Below, in pieces: positions 24,758-33,024 of a stretch of 33,636 nt of DNA. How positions within the stretch are numbered: the stretch's first letter is position 1; each line of letters starts with the position of its first letter. The stretch is from Fibrobacter sp. (GTDB lineage: Bacteria; Fibrobacterota; Fibrobacteria; Fibrobacterales; Fibrobacteraceae). The notes below the pieces were generated by a model that did not search any database, was not told the origin of the DNA, and saw nothing but the letters and a program-made list of their open reading frames with translations. The position numbers were made by a program, and so were the translations under genes. The stretch is taken from contig JAISUZ010000005.1 of NCBI GenBank assembly GCA_031271785.1, positions 1-33,636 of the forward strand, read 5' to 3'.

Positions 24758-25892
24758 ATCAAAATGCTGCGGCTGTTCGGCTTGCGCTTCGGTATGCATT
24801 CGTAATGCCATCCGCATGCAACCGGATGATTTAGGGTTTCCATATCCTACGGTGGATACGGAAAAGTGTAATGATTGCGGTTTGTGTGAAAAAGTATGCA
24901 CTTTTCACCCCGGTTATTCCAAAAAAGAAAATTTGGAAACGTCGCTTGTTTATGCGGTACGGCATAAAAAGATTAAGGAAATTGAAACGAGCCGTTCCGG
25001 AGCCATGTTTATCGCGCTCTCCGATTGGATTTTAGATCATGGCGGTGTGGTTTACGGTGCGGGATATGCGGATCATTTTCGTGTGGTACATAAACGAGCA
25101 ACAACGAAAGAAGAACGCAACGAGTTCAAAGGTTCGAAGTATGTGCAAAGCGATATGAATGATGTTTTCAAGCGGATAAAAGTCGACTTGAAAGCGGGTT
25201 TGAAAGTTTTATTTTCCGGAACGCCTTGCCAAACTTCCGGTTTACGGGCGAGTTTATTGAAAACAGATATGACGAATTTATATCTTTGCGACATTGTTTG
25301 TCATGGTGTACCCAGTCCACGATTTTGGAAAGATTATTTGGCATTGATTGAGAAAAAACAAAAGAATACGGTGATTAAAGTGGATTTCCGTGATAAGAAC
25401 CGTTTTGGTTGGAAAGCCCATAAAGAATCGTTTACCTTTACTAATAATCAATCATATACATATGATTATAAATTCTATAAAGACCTCATGTTCCGTAATT
25501 CTTGTGCGGTGTGCCCTTTTACCAATTTTCAACGCCCTTCGGATATTACTATTGGTGATTTTTGGGGTTGGCAAAAGGCAGTTGGCGAAGAATTTGGCAA
25601 AGATGATAAAGGCGTTTCGTTGATATTAGTGAATTCTGAAAAAGGTAAGGCGTGGTTTGAGACCGTTAAGAGTGACATCAACTATATAGAAACCAATACC
25701 GAAAGTTGTTTACAACCGAATTTACAACACCCTTCTGTGATACACCCTGAGAGGAATAATTTTGAACGCGATTACTGTGAAAAAGGATTTGAGTATGTTC
25801 TGAACAAGTATTGTAAAGATCCAAGCAAAACGTTTTTGGTTAGAGTGAAAAAAAGTATGAAAAATCGGATTAAAAAGTTGATAGGAAAATAA
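24738..25892 (+). CDS. FrhB-like two-[4Fe-4S] protein, copy 2
   Basis: The 384-residue product has Cys10-13-16-20 and Cys44-47-50-54 for two [4Fe-4S] clusters, then GTPCQTSGLRASL, DIVCHGVPSPRFWKDYL, CAVCPFTNFQRPSD and ITIGDFWGW, as in copy 1. The electron donor and substrate are unknown. GGAG lies 4 nt before the ATG, inside the acyltransferase gene. The 20-bp overlap with the acyltransferase is matched exactly by the pair at 32287-33636. Confidence 0.88.
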   Translation: MIRITDKSKCCGCSACASVCIRNAIRMQPDDLGFPYPTVDTEKCNDCGLCEKVCTFHPGYSKKENLETSLVYAVRHKKIKEIETSRSGAMFIALSDWILDHGGVVYGAGYADHFRVVHKRATTKEERNEFKGSKYVQSDMNDVFKRIKVDLKAGLKVLFSGTPCQTSGLRASLLKTDMTNLYLCDIVCHGVPSPRFWKDYLALIEKKQKNTVIKVDFRDKNRFGWKAHKESFTFTNNQSYTYDYKFYKDLMFRNSCAVCPFTNFQRPSDITIGDFWGWQKAVGEEFGKDDKGVSLILVNSEKGKAWFETVKSDINYIETNTESCLQPNLQHPSVIHPERNNFERDYCEKGFEYVLNKYCKDPSKTFLVRVKKSMKNRIKKLIGK

Positions 25893-25897
25893 AGGAA

Positions 25898-27103
25898 ATG
25901 GGTTTATCAAACTTAAAAATCAATCTATCAAAAAATGTTATACTAGTCACTTTGTATGTACTTGTATTGTTTCAATTCTTTAAAATATTTTCTCTCAAAT
26001 ATCCATATTTTATATTTTTAGCTCTTTTATTCTTGTTTACTGTTGTTGAAATACCTAAGTCGCTAAAATTTAAAAGACTGATTATTTTAATGTGTTTAGG
26101 AATTTGCGTCAGCTTTGTATCCAGTTTATATTTTCGTAATCAGCCGGTTGTTGAAACATTTAAGGCTTCCATCGCATTTTTTTCAATTTTATTTTACTTC
26201 TTTTTAACGAATCGGAAATTTTCAATCTTAACCATTGAAAAAACTATTTTGATTTTAGGTATTTTGGCAAGTTGTATTTATATTTTACAAACACTTTTGC
26301 TTCCGTTAGGTATAAGAATCATTCCTGTTTCGGAAATAACGGAGTTTGGTAGCAGTCGATTCCGGATTGCGGGTAGCGGAGTGATTTCATTGGTCTTTTT
26401 TTTAGCGTTAAATAAAGTCATTCTAGGGAAATCGATTCTAATTCATCGTATTGGACTTTTTTTAACCGGTGGTACGATTGTTTTAATGGGTTTTAGAACT
26501 CTTTTGGCGGGGCTTATTCTTTTTAGTATTTTATTATTTTTACGTTGTGGAGTTACTTTAAAAAAGAGTTTTAAAGTGGTAGTGATTTCATTTGCGATTG
26601 CTGCTGTTTTGCTTTGCATTCCTCAAGTTAATGACAGGCTCTTTTATATGGTCCAAAAACAACAACTAAGCGACCAAACTTTTGTTAATGCAGATTATGC
26701 TCGTTGGAGAGAATGGGACCATTTTATGCATTATCATTTTAAAAGTAATTGGGAAATGCTTTTAGGTTCGGGGATGCCTGGAGGCGGTACTGATTATGGA
26801 AAATATGATAAAAATTTGCAAGAATCTTGGATATTTTGGGTCGATTGGGGATTAATTGGACTTTCCTGGATGATTGGTATTTTCCCTGTTTTATGTATGA
26901 TTGGTTATTCGTTACTTGCGTTTGTGACCAAAGTTCCTAAGTCTTATTTGTATGCTGGAGTTTGGTTTTTATTTTTAGTTGCCATATCGGTTACTACTAT
27001 GGAATTTTATAGATTTGGTAATTTTGCGGTTCAAGCATTGGCTTTATATTTAGTTGTTCAAGTAAATAAGTCTTATCAATTAAAATTGAGGTGCAAATCA
27101 TGA
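25898..27103 (+). CDS. Wzy-like O-antigen/capsule polymerase
   Basis: The 401-residue integral membrane protein has about 10-12 hydrophobic segments and one large hydrophilic loop (about 245-310: RLFYMVQKQQLSDQTFVNAD, LGSGMPGGGTDYGKYDK), the layout of Wzy polymerases, which are poorly conserved in sequence. It would join repeat units at the periplasmic face. It starts 5 bp after the FrhB-like stop and overlaps the pyruvyl-transferase-family gene as ATGA. It is much more AT-rich than the genes before 25,890. O-antigen ligase is the alternative reading. Confidence 0.75.
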   Translation: MGLSNLKINLSKNVILVTLYVLVLFQFFKIFSLKYPYFIFLALLFLFTVVEIPKSLKFKRLIILMCLGICVSFVSSLYFRNQPVVETFKASIAFFSILFYFFLTNRKFSILTIEKTILILGILASCIYILQTLLLPLGIRIIPVSEITEFGSSRFRIAGSGVISLVFFLALNKVILGKSILIHRIGLFLTGGTIVLMGFRTLLAGLILFSILLFLRCGVTLKKSFKVVVISFAIAAVLLCIPQVNDRLFYMVQKQQLSDQTFVNADYARWREWDHFMHYHFKSNWEMLLGSGMPGGGTDYGKYDKNLQESWIFWVDWGLIGLSWMIGIFPVLCMIGYSLLAFVTKVPKSYLYAGVWFLFLVAISVTTMEFYRFGNFAVQALALYLVVQVNKSYQLKLRCKS

Positions 27104-28164
27104 AAATAGGAATACTAACCTTTTATAAGGTTTTGAATTATGGTGCTGTGCTTCAAGCTTATGCATTACAAAAAACGTTGCAGAAAATGGGGCATGATGT
27201 TTTCCTTATAAATTATCAACCTAAAGAACTAATAAAGCCATATAAAACAATAAAAATAAAATATTTGCGAAAGATTGATTATTTGTTAAAGTGGTATCGC
27301 CGTTTTTTCCTTTTTAGGCCATTCAAATGCTTTATTGGGAATTATTTAAACGAGGGGATTGTTTATACATCATTACAGCAATTAATTGATAATCCTCCTG
27401 CCGCAGATGCTTACGTAGTAGGCAGTGATCAAGTATGGAACCTTAGACTTTCAGGAAATAGTGATACATTTTTTCTTTCTTTTGGGGGTGGAAGGATAAT
27501 GAAAATAGCTTATGCGGCAAGTTGTGGCGGAAATTATTCTTTTTTAAACGATGAAAATAAACTTCGTTTATTACGGGATTTTAATTCAGTTTCAGTTCGG
27601 GAAAAATCGTTGAGGGATGAATTGAGTAAAAAGGATTTCAACTCAGAAGTAGTACTGGATCCAACATTCTTGTGGAGTAATTATTCGGAATTTATAAGAG
27701 AGAATAATAATGGAAATTATATTTTGGTTTACTATGTGGTAAATAACTCGAATTTTAGAAATAAATTGAAATATTTAAAGAAAATTTTGAAACTTTCGGT
27801 AATTAATATTGGTCCCGACTATATTGGCGATGCTGATAAAAATTTAAGAGGAGTAAGCCCTTCGGAATGGGTGAATTTATTACATCATGCCGAATGTGTT
27901 TATACAAATTCATTTCATGGAGTTGCTTTTTCCATTAATTTAGGAAAAAAATTTCTATATATTCCAAATGGTAAAGCCGGTGATTCCAGGGTATTGGACT
28001 TACTTTTTGAAATAGGACTGCAATCAAGAGTTATTAACGAATACCATGATATTGATAAGTGTATCAATGCAAAAGAATTTCCGATTGCAAATGATGTATT
28101 AACTCAAATGAGAGAACATTCTTTACAGTTTTTAAGTCAGATCAATCAGAGATTTGAAAAATGA
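27100..28164 (+). CDS. Polysaccharide pyruvyl transferase family protein
   Basis: The 354-residue product has MKIGILTFYKVLNYGAVLQA, VVGSDQVWN, AYAASCGG, VSVREKSLRDEL, VVLDPTFLW and TNSFHGVAFSINLGKKFLYI, which are diagnostic for this family (WcaK/CsaB-like fold). Proven members add ketal-linked pyruvate from PEP to sugars; many capsule-locus members are unproven. The ATG at 27100 overlaps the polymerase stop (ATGA) and has GAGG 7 nt before it, so it is preferred to the in-frame GTG at 27091. The end overlaps the next glycosyltransferase as ATGA. Confidence 0.9.
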   Translation: MKIGILTFYKVLNYGAVLQAYALQKTLQKMGHDVFLINYQPKELIKPYKTIKIKYLRKIDYLLKWYRRFFLFRPFKCFIGNYLNEGIVYTSLQQLIDNPPAADAYVVGSDQVWNLRLSGNSDTFFLSFGGGRIMKIAYAASCGGNYSFLNDENKLRLLRDFNSVSVREKSLRDELSKKDFNSEVVLDPTFLWSNYSEFIRENNNGNYILVYYVVNNSNFRNKLKYLKKILKLSVINIGPDYIGDADKNLRGVSPSEWVNLLHHAECVYTNSFHGVAFSINLGKKFLYIPNGKAGDSRVLDLLFEIGLQSRVINEYHDIDKCINAKEFPIANDVLTQMREHSLQFLSQINQRFEK

Positions 28165-29024
28165 TTCGATTTTCAGTGATAATGCCACTTTATAACAAAG
28201 CTAATTTTGTCCGAAAAACTATTGAAAGTGTATTAAGTCAAACTTTTAAGGATTTTGAAATTATTATTGTTAATGATGGTTCTACCGATAACAGTTTAGA
28301 GGTTGTTCGTGAAATAAGTGACCCTCGTATTCATATTTTCACAAAAGAAAATGAAGGTGTTTCCTCGGCTCGAAATTTTGGTATTGAAAAAGCACAATAT
28401 GAATATATTGCTTTCCTTGATGCCGATGATATTTGGTTGCCTGATTATTTGGAAACCATAAAAGAAATGATACAGCAATATCCGCAAGTCGGTATTTTTG
28501 GAACCGGATATACAAGTATATATCCTAATAAAAAATATGATAGAATTCTTTCACGTTTTCCTAGAGGGGAAATAATTTTAATTGAGAATTATTGTAAATC
28601 TCTTTTAAAAAAGGAAATAAGGCAATTATGGACGGGTACAGTATGTATAAAGAAAGAATTATTTAGTAAGACCGGTGGATTCAGAATTGGAGTTAAAAGA
28701 GGAGAAGATTTAGATATGTGGTTAAGATTAAGTTTAATTACACTAATTGTTTGGAAAAATGAATCGAAAGCATTATATTTGGTGGAAACAGAAAATAATG
28801 TTATGGCTGGGTATAATGGTGAATATTTTTCTTATAAGACATCTTTTCCTTACTGGGAATGGTATTCAATCAATAATTTTTTTGTAAAATTATATGCAAG
28901 TAGAATATTATGGTCGAGTGTTAAAAAAGCATTCCGGTTTAAGCAGTATAAAGAGATGAAACAACTTATATTAAAAACAAATTGGTTGTATGTTTTATTG
29001 GGAAAAATAAGTAATAAAATTTAA
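28161..29024 (+). CDS. Family 2 glycosyltransferase
   Basis: The 287-residue product has a GT-A fold: FSVIMPLYNKANFVRKTIES, NDGS (38-41) for nucleotide binding, DADD (87-90) for metal binding, and RGEDLDMWLRL, carrying the probable catalytic Asp/Glu region. It should add a sugar to the repeat unit; donor unknown. It overlaps the pyruvyl-transferase-family gene as ATGA. The 114 bp after its stop are very AT-rich and hold no gene or clear terminator. Confidence 0.9.
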   Translation: MIRFSVIMPLYNKANFVRKTIESVLSQTFKDFEIIIVNDGSTDNSLEVVREISDPRIHIFTKENEGVSSARNFGIEKAQYEYIAFLDADDIWLPDYLETIKEMIQQYPQVGIFGTGYTSIYPNKKYDRILSRFPRGEIILIENYCKSLLKKEIRQLWTGTVCIKKELFSKTGGFRIGVKRGEDLDMWLRLSLITLIVWKNESKALYLVETENNVMAGYNGEYFSYKTSFPYWEWYSINNFFVKLYASRILWSSVKKAFRFKQYKEMKQLILKTNWLYVLLGKISNKI

Positions 29025-29138
29025 TATGAGTTTTATATTGTTAATAATTAATTGTATTTGTGTTGTCATTGAGTGTTGAATTTTAACAAAAATGTTATTA
29101 ATTTGGTGGTTGTAACTTTTTAATTAAGAATTAAATTT

Positions 29139-29840
29139 ATGATAAAAAAATATTTTAATAAATTTTTGGAATATTGGCATAAAAGAAGTGTTTCTGCTTA
29201 TATCAATTATCTTCGAAAAAAAGGAATACGAATAGGTTCTAACTGTACAATGAGGCATTTTCGTACGGTCAGAATAGATATTTCTCGGCCTTCGCTTATA
29301 ACCATAGGTAATGATGTAAGTTTTAACAAAGACTTTGAGTTACTTACTCACGATTTTGCAGGAGGTGTTTTTATTAGAAAATATAATGATTTTATCCCTG
29401 CACATAAACGAGTAGAAATAGGGAATAATGTTCGTTTTGGGGCAAAATGTATTGTGTTATCCGGAGCAAAAATTGGAGATAATTGTTTTATCGGAGCTTA
29501 TTCGCTGGTAAATAAAGAGATTCCTTCCAATTCGATTGCTGTCGGTATTCCGGCGAAAGTGATTTGTACCATTGATGAATATTATGCCAAAAGAAAAACA
29601 CAGTACATTGAAGAAATCATGGATTATGCTCGCAGTATTCAAGAACGGTTTGGTAGAAAACCTTTAGTCCAAGAGTTTTATGACGATTATCCTGCTTTTG
29701 TGGATGGTAGTAATTTTGAGCAATATGACTTTCCGTATCACAGAGTATTTAATAAAGAGCAATTTGAAATTTGGAAACAAAATCATAAGGCCCCTTTCAA
29801 AAGTTTTGATGAATTTTTAAAAGCCGCTGGAATAAAGTAA
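29139..29840 (+). CDS. Left-handed beta-helix acyltransferase, copy 2 (C-terminally extended)
   Basis: The 233-residue product has hexapeptide repeats (ISRPSLITIGNDVSFNKDFE, RVEIGNNVRFGAKCIVLSGA, KIGDNCFIGAYSLVNKEIPS, NSIAVGIPAKV) and a probable catalytic His in LLTHDF. A C-terminal extension of about 85 residues (from YYAKRKTQYIEEIMDYARSI) follows the helix; its role is unknown. It probably acetylates a sugar of the polysaccharide. It is not closely similar to the acyltransferases at 24011 and 32287. It has a weak ribosome-binding site, and a 114-bp gap precedes it. Confidence 0.85.
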   Translation: MIKKYFNKFLEYWHKRSVSAYINYLRKKGIRIGSNCTMRHFRTVRIDISRPSLITIGNDVSFNKDFELLTHDFAGGVFIRKYNDFIPAHKRVEIGNNVRFGAKCIVLSGAKIGDNCFIGAYSLVNKEIPSNSIAVGIPAKVICTIDEYYAKRKTQYIEEIMDYARSIQERFGRKPLVQEFYDDYPAFVDGSNFEQYDFPYHRVFNKEQFEIWKQNHKAPFKSFDEFLKAAGIK

Positions 29841-29872
29841 GTGGTATGAATCTTATTTTATCCGGTAAATAA

Positions 29873-31027
29873 TCAAGGAGTGAGAGAAGGTGAATTCGGA
29901 AGAAGAGCTTTTAGAACCGGTTGATACCATTTCCCGGTTGTTTTGTTATAAGCCTCAAATCCGCCGGCCCCTTTGAAACCCCAATAATGCCAACTCATAC
30001 CGGCCCCTTCGACCATTTCCATAACGGCCTGTATCCACTTGGCTTTTTCTTTGTCGGAAGGGAGTACTTGCCCTTGATCGCAATGGGTGGCGCTGTTATT
30101 GTTACTGACTCCAAATTCGCCGGTATTGAGCGGAATATGCCCGCCGTCTAAACTTGGAAAGTATTTTTTGGCCGTATCTACAAATGCCTGATAATTTTTT
30201 TTGAGTGTCAATTTATCGGGTGGAGTTCCCCAAGTAGTATCTCCGCATGGATTGCCGTGCCCCTGATGAGTGAAGGAGTGGGGTTGATAATAGTGTCCGG
30301 TGATAATCAGGTTACCGTCTTTGGGGAGTTTCATTTTATTCATGTTATTAAATGAACCGTAACCATTGGGGTTAAATGTAATGGTTTTCCCCGGGTTTTT
30401 CTCGCGGATAATGTTATAAACGGTAGCGAATAGTTCATTTAAAATATCATCGGTGATCTGATCGTGGGGTTCGTTGAAGACTTCAAATACAAGCATATCA
30501 TCCGGAAAATCCTTGAAAGCATCCGCGATTTGTATCCAAATCCCGGTAAATTTTAATTCTTGGAAAGCCTGTTGAAAGCCGGTGGAAGTATCCAACTCAG
30601 TATCGTGATGGACATTTATAATCACCGGCATACCGAGGTCAATCGCCATTTGTGCGTGACGTTTGACTCCTTCCATCCGTGCCGGTTCAATGGTGAAGGG
30701 GTATTCATTGCTGGCGGTTAAGGCCCAGCGAACCGGAAGGCGAATGGAATTAAACCCAGCGGCTTTTACAATGAGAAAATCTTCATCCCGAATAGGGTTG
30801 TTCAAACAACTGTCAAGACAACCACGTCCGGTTTGGTCCGGAGATTCCCAGGAATTTGAGAAGTTAATCCCTTTACCGAGTCGTTTATTCATAGCTTCCG
30901 CTTTAGAATAATCTATCGGTTCGATTTCGGAAGAAGCGCTATGTGGGGTAGTTCCTTCACAACCGGCAATTAAACCAATAGATAAAAGCAAAAAGAAAAC
31001 CAGCCAAATCTCTTTTTGAATATTCAT
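29873..31027 (-). CDS. GH5 endo-glucanase-like lipoprotein
   Basis: The 384-residue product has a lipobox ending LIAGC (Cys23), then a short linker and a GH5 TIM barrel. FNSIRLPVRW, INVHHDT, FEVFNEP with the acid/base Glu186, HYYQPHSFTHQGH, NTGEFGVSN with the nucleophile Glu304 and a late WHYWG are the family marks. It should cleave beta-1,4-glucan (cellulose or a related mixed polymer) at the outer surface. It is the only minus-strand gene in the polysaccharide locus and looks less AT-rich than its neighbours. AAGGA precedes its ATG. It could serve fibre degradation, or trim the product of the locus; only its position suggests the latter. Confidence 0.9.
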   Translation of the reverse strand: MNIQKEIWLVFFLLLSIGLIAGCEGTTPHSASSEIEPIDYSKAEAMNKRLGKGINFSNSWESPDQTGRGCLDSCLNNPIRDEDFLIVKAAGFNSIRLPVRWALTASNEYPFTIEPARMEGVKRHAQMAIDLGMPVIINVHHDTELDTSTGFQQAFQELKFTGIWIQIADAFKDFPDDMLVFEVFNEPHDQITDDILNELFATVYNIIREKNPGKTITFNPNGYGSFNNMNKMKLPKDGNLIITGHYYQPHSFTHQGHGNPCGDTTWGTPPDKLTLKKNYQAFVDTAKKYFPSLDGGHIPLNTGEFGVSNNNSATHCDQGQVLPSDKEKAKWIQAVMEMVEGAGMSWHYWGFKGAGGFEAYNKTTGKWYQPVLKALLPNSPSLTP

Positions 31028-31248
31028 GGTTTTTCCTTGGTAAAAGGATGATTAAATTAATATTAACTAATGTTGGAGAAATGTAAGCAAACTAATGCAA
31101 GCAAAGTTATTAATGATTCGAGGTATTGCTAAAATACGTTTTGTGTGACTACGGAAATAAATTGAATGACGATTCAATCATAGACAGGTGGATATTTACA
31201 TACTATTTTTAAGGATGTTTTAGAAAGTTTTCACTATAAGATAGAATT
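31028..31248. promoter_or_regulatory. Divergent intergenic region between the GH5 gene and a glycosyltransferase
   Basis: These 221 AT-rich bp separate two divergent starts and must hold both promoters. For the GH5 gene a TTGCTT followed about 19 bp later by TAATAT is a weak candidate. For the plus-strand gene TATAAG (31235-31240) is near the ATG, without a clear -35 box. No operator or riboswitch structure was recognised. Confidence 0.35.
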
Positions 31249-32283
31249 ATGAATCAACCCAAAGTTAGTATAATTGTCCCGATTTATAATGTGGAAAAAT
31301 ATCTCCCGCGTTGTATGGATTCATTATTAAATCAAACATTGAAAGATATTGAAATTATTATGGTGGATGACGGATCACCGGACAATTGTCCTGCCATGTG
31401 CGATGAATATGCAAAGCAAGATAACCGAATTAAAGTAATTCATAAAAAAAACGGCGGACTTGGTTTTGCCCGTAATAGCGGTTTAGAAATCGCTACAGGA
31501 AAATATATTGCATTTCTTGATTCCGATGATTTTATTGATATCAGGATGTATGAAACATTACTCAATTATGCGGAGGAAAATCAATTAGACACTTGTTATT
31601 GCCGTACACAAAAATATTATCCTTCCGGTAAAGTTGAACAAATTACGGAACTTGCAGAAAATAGAGTATTTGAAGGAAGAAATGAAGTTGATATTTTTCT
31701 TATGGAAATGATCGGTGGTAAGGAGTATGCATTTGGTGTAATGAAATATGCTGTTTCCGTTTGGAAATCAATTTATTCAATGAATTTAATCAAAAAAAAT
31801 AATATTTTATTTATATCTGAAAAAGAAATGGCTTCCGAAGATTTATTTTTTCATATCGATTACTTGAGTTGTGCAAGTAAAGTTGGTTGGTTGAATGAAA
31901 AAATGCATTTTTATTTTTTTAATACGAATAGTATTTCAAAGAATTATTCTAAAGAAAAATATAATCGAATTAAATTAGCGATGAAAAATTTGAAATCTTA
32001 TTTGGAAAAATATTATTCTTTTGATTTCTACAAAGATTATTATTATGGACAATTATTGCGATTTCAAAAAGTTATTTTTATGCATGAAATTAGTCGGGTT
32101 GATGTTTCTTATTGTTCAATTCGACGTATCTTAAAAGAAGAATGCCGTAAGCCGATTTTATCTTTTCTTAAAAATGATTATTTTACAAAACATTTGTCAT
32201 GGCGAAAAAAAGCTTATATTTTTGCAGTTAAATATCGATTGGTTGATATTTTATTTTGTTTAGTTAAGTTGAAGGGATCCTGA
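31249..32283 (+). CDS. Family 2 glycosyltransferase
   Basis: The 344-residue product has VSIIVPIYNVEKYLPRCMDS, DDGS (40-43), NGGLGFARNSGLEIATGKYI and DSDD (91-94), which mark a GT-A family 2 enzyme of the kind found in capsule loci. The C-terminal 200 residues are Lys/Tyr/Phe-rich and without motif, ending in a hydrophobic stretch that may touch the membrane. It starts a new transcription unit after the GH5 gene, with the acyltransferase following 3 bp after its stop. Confidence 0.9.
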   Translation: MNQPKVSIIVPIYNVEKYLPRCMDSLLNQTLKDIEIIMVDDGSPDNCPAMCDEYAKQDNRIKVIHKKNGGLGFARNSGLEIATGKYIAFLDSDDFIDIRMYETLLNYAEENQLDTCYCRTQKYYPSGKVEQITELAENRVFEGRNEVDIFLMEMIGGKEYAFGVMKYAVSVWKSIYSMNLIKKNNILFISEKEMASEDLFFHIDYLSCASKVGWLNEKMHFYFFNTNSISKNYSKEKYNRIKLAMKNLKSYLEKYYSFDFYKDYYYGQLLRFQKVIFMHEISRVDVSYCSIRRILKEECRKPILSFLKNDYFTKHLSWRKKAYIFAVKYRLVDILFCLVKLKGS

Positions 32284-32286
32284 TTT

Positions 32287-33024
32287 ATGAAATTAAAAAA
32301 ACTTTTGAAATTTACGAATATTTCTATTTTCAAAACACTTTATGTCAACTTCAAAAAATTGCCTTTTTCTCAGGCAATAAAACTTCCTATTATTATTTAT
32401 CATAGAACGGAGATCGCAAGTTTGCAAGGGATCATCAAAATTTTAGGTAAAGTCAAAACTGGAATGATACAATTCAACAACAATTCGGAAAATCATCTTG
32501 GGCGGTATCATTGGCGGCGTATTGAAATTAGAGGTGAGGCTATCTTTACAGGTAAGGTAGATTTTGGTGTTGGATCTGTATTATATGTTCGTGAATGCGC
32601 TAAAATTATTTTGGGTGATAATGTTAAAGTTATGGGCAAAGCTCGAGTATTATGTGAAGAGAATATTGTTATTGGTAATAATGTAAGACTTACGCACGAG
32701 TGCCAGTTAACCGATTCGAATTTTCATTATATCAGAAATATAATGGACGGAAGTGTTGAAAAATGTACGAAACCTATTCGCATAGGGAATAATAATTGGA
32801 TAGGAAATCGTACTACTATCGCAAAAGGAACTGTGACTCCCGATTTTACAATAGTCGGCAGCAATAGTTTGTTGAATAAAGATTATTCTTCTTTAGGGAA
32901 CTATTCCCTTTTGGCAGGGATTCCTGCCAAAAAAATAGCGGATGGTTTTGAGCGGATTTTTGATGAAATAATAGAACATGAATATAATGTAAAATTCGGA
33001 AGATATGACTATTTCAGAAAATAA
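32287..33024 (+). CDS. Left-handed beta-helix acyltransferase, copy 3
   Basis: The 245-residue paralogue of 24011-24757 shares the N-terminal LPxxQAxKLPxxxY section, TDSNFHYIRN with the conserved His, GNNNWIGNRTTIAKGTVTPD and SLLNKDYSS. The beta-helix repeats are intact (ILGDNVKVMGKARVLCEENI). It probably acetylates a sugar of the polysaccharide. AGGGA lies in the preceding gene's end. It overlaps the next FrhB-like gene by 20 bp. Confidence 0.87.
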   Translation: MKLKKLLKFTNISIFKTLYVNFKKLPFSQAIKLPIIIYHRTEIASLQGIIKILGKVKTGMIQFNNNSENHLGRYHWRRIEIRGEAIFTGKVDFGVGSVLYVRECAKIILGDNVKVMGKARVLCEENIVIGNNVRLTHECQLTDSNFHYIRNIMDGSVEKCTKPIRIGNNNWIGNRTTIAKGTVTPDFTIVGSNSLLNKDYSSLGNYSLLAGIPAKKIADGFERIFDEIIEHEYNVKFGRYDYFRK

